The notes below the pieces were generated by a model. That model was not told the DNA's origin and searched no databases. It saw only the letters and a list, made by a program, of their open reading frames with translations. Source: Pirellulales bacterium (lineage in GTDB: Bacteria > Planctomycetota > Planctomycetia > Pirellulales > JAICIG01). From it: a stretch of DNA of 9,114 nucleotides. The DNA lies in the NCBI GenBank assembly GCA_025924495.1, contig JAICIG010000325.1:1-9114 (forward strand), in the 5' to 3' direction. Made by a program: the position numbers and the translations under genes. Below, one piece after another: positions 7,038-9,114 of this stretch; position 1 is the first letter of the stretch, and each line of letters starts with the position of its first letter.

Positions 7038-7628
7038 CTGTTACGGATCATTAACTATCCCCATCTCACCCTGCTGAGGCCGTCGAAGCCGCTGAAGCGC
7101 GTCGATGCCGAATTGCACATGCTCGTGCGCGAAATGTTCGATCTGATGTATTCCGACGAGCATCGCGGCATCGGGCTGGCCGCCAACCAAGTTGACCTCC
7201 CTTATCGGCTATTCGTGGTCAATCTGACCTCCGACCCGGCGCTGCGCGACCAGGAATTCGTGTTCATCAACCCGGTGCTCAGCCAGCCGAAGAGTTCCGC
7301 CGAAGCCGAGGAGGGTTGCCTGAGCCTGCCAGGGCTATATGCCCAGGTGCGGCGTCCGGAGAAAATCACCATCAATGCCTACAACATGTCGGGCCAGGAG
7401 GTGACTTTCGAACTCGACGATCTGTTTGCCCGCGTCGTGCAACACGAGACCGACCATCTTGACGGCGTGTTGTTCATCGATCGCCTCAGCCCGACGGCTC
7501 GACTTGCCGTTCAAGACGCGCTCGAGGATTTCCGTGAGGAATTCGCCAACCAGCGCGAGCGCGGCGAGATACCCAGCGACGAGAGAATCTTGCAGCGGCT
7601 GGCAGAGTTGGAGCAGAAGAGAACGTAA
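7038..7628 (+). CDS. def: Peptide deformylase
   Basis: This cytoplasmic metalloenzyme removes the formyl group from the N-terminal Met of new proteins. All three family motifs are present: GIGLAANQ at about 44-51, EGCLS at about 92-96 with metal ligand Cys94, and HETDH at about 136-140 with the two His ligands and catalytic Glu137. From CTG 7038 the protein is 196 residues, with the usual N-terminus LRIINYPHLTLLRPSKPLKR. No ATG, GTG or TTG lies in frame where this N-terminus begins: the codon at the usual Met position is TTA, preceded by CTG. The first conventional start, TTG 7113, would delete about 25 conserved residues. CTG 7038 is preferred because GGGAG sits six bases upstream. The C-terminal tail after the last motif is helical and charged, longer than in E. 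coli. The stop overlaps the fmt ATG as TAATG, so the two are co-translated. Confidence 0.93.
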   Translation: MLRIINYPHLTLLRPSKPLKRVDAELHMLVREMFDLMYSDEHRGIGLAANQVDLPYRLFVVNLTSDPALRDQEFVFINPVLSQPKSSAEAEEGCLSLPGLYAQVRRPEKITINAYNMSGQEVTFELDDLFARVVQHETDHLDGVLFIDRLSPTARLAVQDALEDFREEFANQRERGEIPSDERILQRLAELEQKRT

Positions 7629-8587
7629 TGCGCATAGTGATGATGGGCACGGGGCCTTTCGCGGCGCCGACGTTCCGGGCTCTTTACGATACGCCGCATG
7701 AGGTTCTGGCCTTGGTGACGCAGCCGGTGCGCACGCAGCCAGGCAGGCGCGAGCTGCCGCCGAGCCCGATGCGCCTCGTGGCGCAAGAACATGGCACGCC
7801 GATTCTCGATCCGGAAAGCATCAACACCGACGAAATGCGGGCCAAGCTGGCTGAGTTTCGCCCCGATCTATTCATCGTCGCCGACTATGGACAGATTCTC
7901 TCGGCGGAAACGCTGGCCGTAGCGCCGCAGGGCGGAATTAACCTGCATGGCTCGCTGCTGCCCAAGTATCGCGGCGCTGCGCCGATCAATTGGGCCCTCT
8001 ATCGCGGCGATGCAGAAACCGGCGTGACGGTGATTCACATGACGCCGCGCGTCGACGCCGGACCGACTTTGGCGCAGGCGCACACCGCCATCGATCCGGA
8101 TGAGAACGCCGTGGAACTCGAATCGCGTCTCGCCGCGCTCGGCGCTCCGTTGGTCTGCCAGACAATCGACGAGCTAGCGGCCGGCCGCACCAAGTCTTTG
8201 CCGCAAGATCCGGCGCTGGCCAGCCCGGCGCGGCGGTTGCGAAAGACCGACGGCGAGATCCGCTGGTCTCGCTCGGCGCAGGAGATCAAGAACCAGATTC
8301 GCGCGCTAGAGCCGTGGCCCAAGACTTATACCTTCTGGCATCGGCCTGGCGGAGCGCCGCTGCGATTGATTCTCGGCCGCTCAGCCGTTCGCCCGTGCGA
8401 GGGTTCCGGAGCGCAACCGGGCACGGTGATTGAAGCGAGCGACGGAAAGCTTTCCGTCAGCACCGGCAGCGGCGCTCTTTCGATTCTCGAGGTTCAGCCT
8501 GCCGGCAAACGATTGCTGTCGAGTGCGGAGTTTCTGCGCGGCTATCCTGTCAAAGCTGGCGAGCGATTTGGACCCGAGACCGTTTGA
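7628..8587 (+). CDS. fmt: Methionyl-tRNA formyltransferase
   Basis: The enzyme transfers a formyl group from 10-formyltetrahydrofolate to Met-tRNA(fMet), making the initiator tRNA; it acts in the cytoplasm. The product is 319 residues, the normal family length. The N-terminal formyltransferase domain begins MRIVMMGTGPFAAPTF and carries the signature INLHGSLLPKYRGAAPINWAL at about 104-124. The catalytic trio is visible as Asn105, His107 and Asp143 (in TPRVDAGPTL). The family loop GR..PPSP lies at about 39-47. The C-terminal domain, which binds the tRNA, runs from about 205 (LRKTDGEIRWSRSAQEIKN) to the end. The ATG at 7628 shares one base with the def stop, the classic def-fmt arrangement, so both are likely read from the promoter at 6965-6994. 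The gene looks intact. Confidence 0.96.
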   Translation: MRIVMMGTGPFAAPTFRALYDTPHEVLALVTQPVRTQPGRRELPPSPMRLVAQEHGTPILDPESINTDEMRAKLAEFRPDLFIVADYGQILSAETLAVAPQGGINLHGSLLPKYRGAAPINWALYRGDAETGVTVIHMTPRVDAGPTLAQAHTAIDPDENAVELESRLAALGAPLVCQTIDELAAGRTKSLPQDPALASPARRLRKTDGEIRWSRSAQEIKNQIRALEPWPKTYTFWHRPGGAPLRLILGRSAVRPCEGSGAQPGTVIEASDGKLSVSTGSGALSILEVQPAGKRLLSSAEFLRGYPVKAGERFGPETV

Positions 8588-8649
8588 GACTGGCGAGACA
8601 ACGGAAAGGCGAACATTTAAAGCTTGCAAACAAGAGCCGTGCACGAACG

Positions 8650-9114
8650 ATGACTGATCCTTGGAATCCAACTTCGTGGTCAGGGCGGCTCGTGGTGGCG
8701 CACTTTGTGGCGGGCGTTGCGTGCGCGGCAAACATGGATCCGAATCGAACCTCGCTCGGCGCCTGGATCGTCAACTCTGGATTCACTGCCCTGGTCGGCA
8801 GCGAACTGTGCCTGCTTGGACTAGGGACTGCCGCAGTCGTCGAGCGATCGGCCAAGGGCTGGCGGCGGCTGGGCTTGGTCGCGGCGGCAACGCTGTGGGT
8901 CTGGCTACTGTCGCTTGTGGCGCTTTGCCGAACGAAGCCGGTTCCGCCCGCGTTTATTCTGTTGCTGGCGCCCATGGTCAGCCTGGCGGCAATCAGTTTC
9001 GGAATTGCACTGCGATACAGGGGCGTGCGGCTGGTGCGCCTACCTGTGGCCGCGACCAGGTTGGATGATCCTTTCCAGTTCACGCTCGGCCGTTTGCTGC
9101 TGCTCACCGGCGCC
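8650..9114 (+). CDS. Hypothetical membrane protein, cut by the window end
   Basis: An ATG at 8650 opens a frame with no stop through base 9114, giving 155 residues of an incomplete protein that begins MTDPWNPTSW. Hydrophobic segments lie at about 13-27 (weak), 38-63, 73-92 and 100-121, and another starts at about 146. The visible end, DDPFQFTLGRLLLLTGA, resembles the FQFSLRxLL segment that precedes a membrane helix in many planctomycete membrane proteins; that comparison is from memory. The start is 62 bases after fmt, with no terminator between, so read-through from def-fmt is possible. No strong ribosome site precedes the ATG. I do not recognise a function. Confidence 0.7.
   Translation, partial: MTDPWNPTSWSGRLVVAHFVAGVACAANMDPNRTSLGAWIVNSGFTALVGSELCLLGLGTAAVVERSAKGWRRLGLVAAATLWVWLLSLVALCRTKPVPPAFILLLAPMVSLAAISFGIALRYRGVRLVRLPVAATRLDDPFQFTLGRLLLLTGA

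Noticed and set aside
8550..9107. Minus-strand 185-codon open frame at the right end
   Set aside because: The opposite strand encodes a protein with well-formed membrane segments; the minus product is Ser/Thr/Arg-rich and featureless.
1..9114. CRISPR array, tRNA, rRNA, insertion-sequence ends or transposase
   Set aside because: No regularly spaced repeats, no cloverleaf-like sequence, and no transposase or integrase motif was seen on either strand.

Overview
The window looks like a chromosomal segment of a planctomycete, probably of the Pirellulales type. This is inferred from protein style, because there is no rRNA or other marker. The signs are a membrane-anchored von Willebrand A (VWA) protein of the planctomycete kind, a very long signal-peptide TPR protein with a short beta-rich N-terminal domain, and a membrane protein whose visible end reads FQFTLGRLLLLTGA, like the FQFSLRxLL segment common in planctomycete membrane proteins. 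Start codons are often GTG, TTG or even CTG, and most of the window is GC-rich.

Layout. (1) Positions 1-152: end of an unseen upstream region, with a strong 13-bp hairpin. (2) 153-1531, plus strand: two genes overlapping by ATGA. The first encodes a small protein with one membrane segment and an IPxWxFFAPxPG motif. The second encodes a polytopic membrane protein of HTTM (vitamin K-dependent carboxylase-like) type. Together they resemble the SdpA/SdpB pair of the Bacillus sporulation-delaying toxin system, but no toxin gene is recognisable. Their DNA is less GC-rich than the rest. (3) 1532-1788: convergent intergenic region with a weak terminator-like hairpin. (4) 1789-6521, minus strand: a VWA gene followed downstream by a large TPR gene, with a perfect 11-bp hairpin over the VWA stop codon. 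(5) About 6522-7037: divergent intergenic region with one good promoter facing right. (6) 7038-8587, plus strand: def and fmt, joined by TAATG. (7) 8650 to the end: a membrane protein cut by the window edge.

How the genes work together. fmt formylates initiator Met-tRNA and def removes the formyl group from new proteins, so the def-fmt operon covers both ends of N-formylmethionine use. The VWA and TPR proteins are probably envelope proteins: one is anchored in the membrane with its VWA domain outside the cytoplasm, the other is exported and full of protein-interaction repeats. The SdpA/SdpB-like pair is the least understood part and the best candidate for something undescribed. The def gene is also notable because no ATG, GTG or TTG lies where its conserved N-terminus demands a start.
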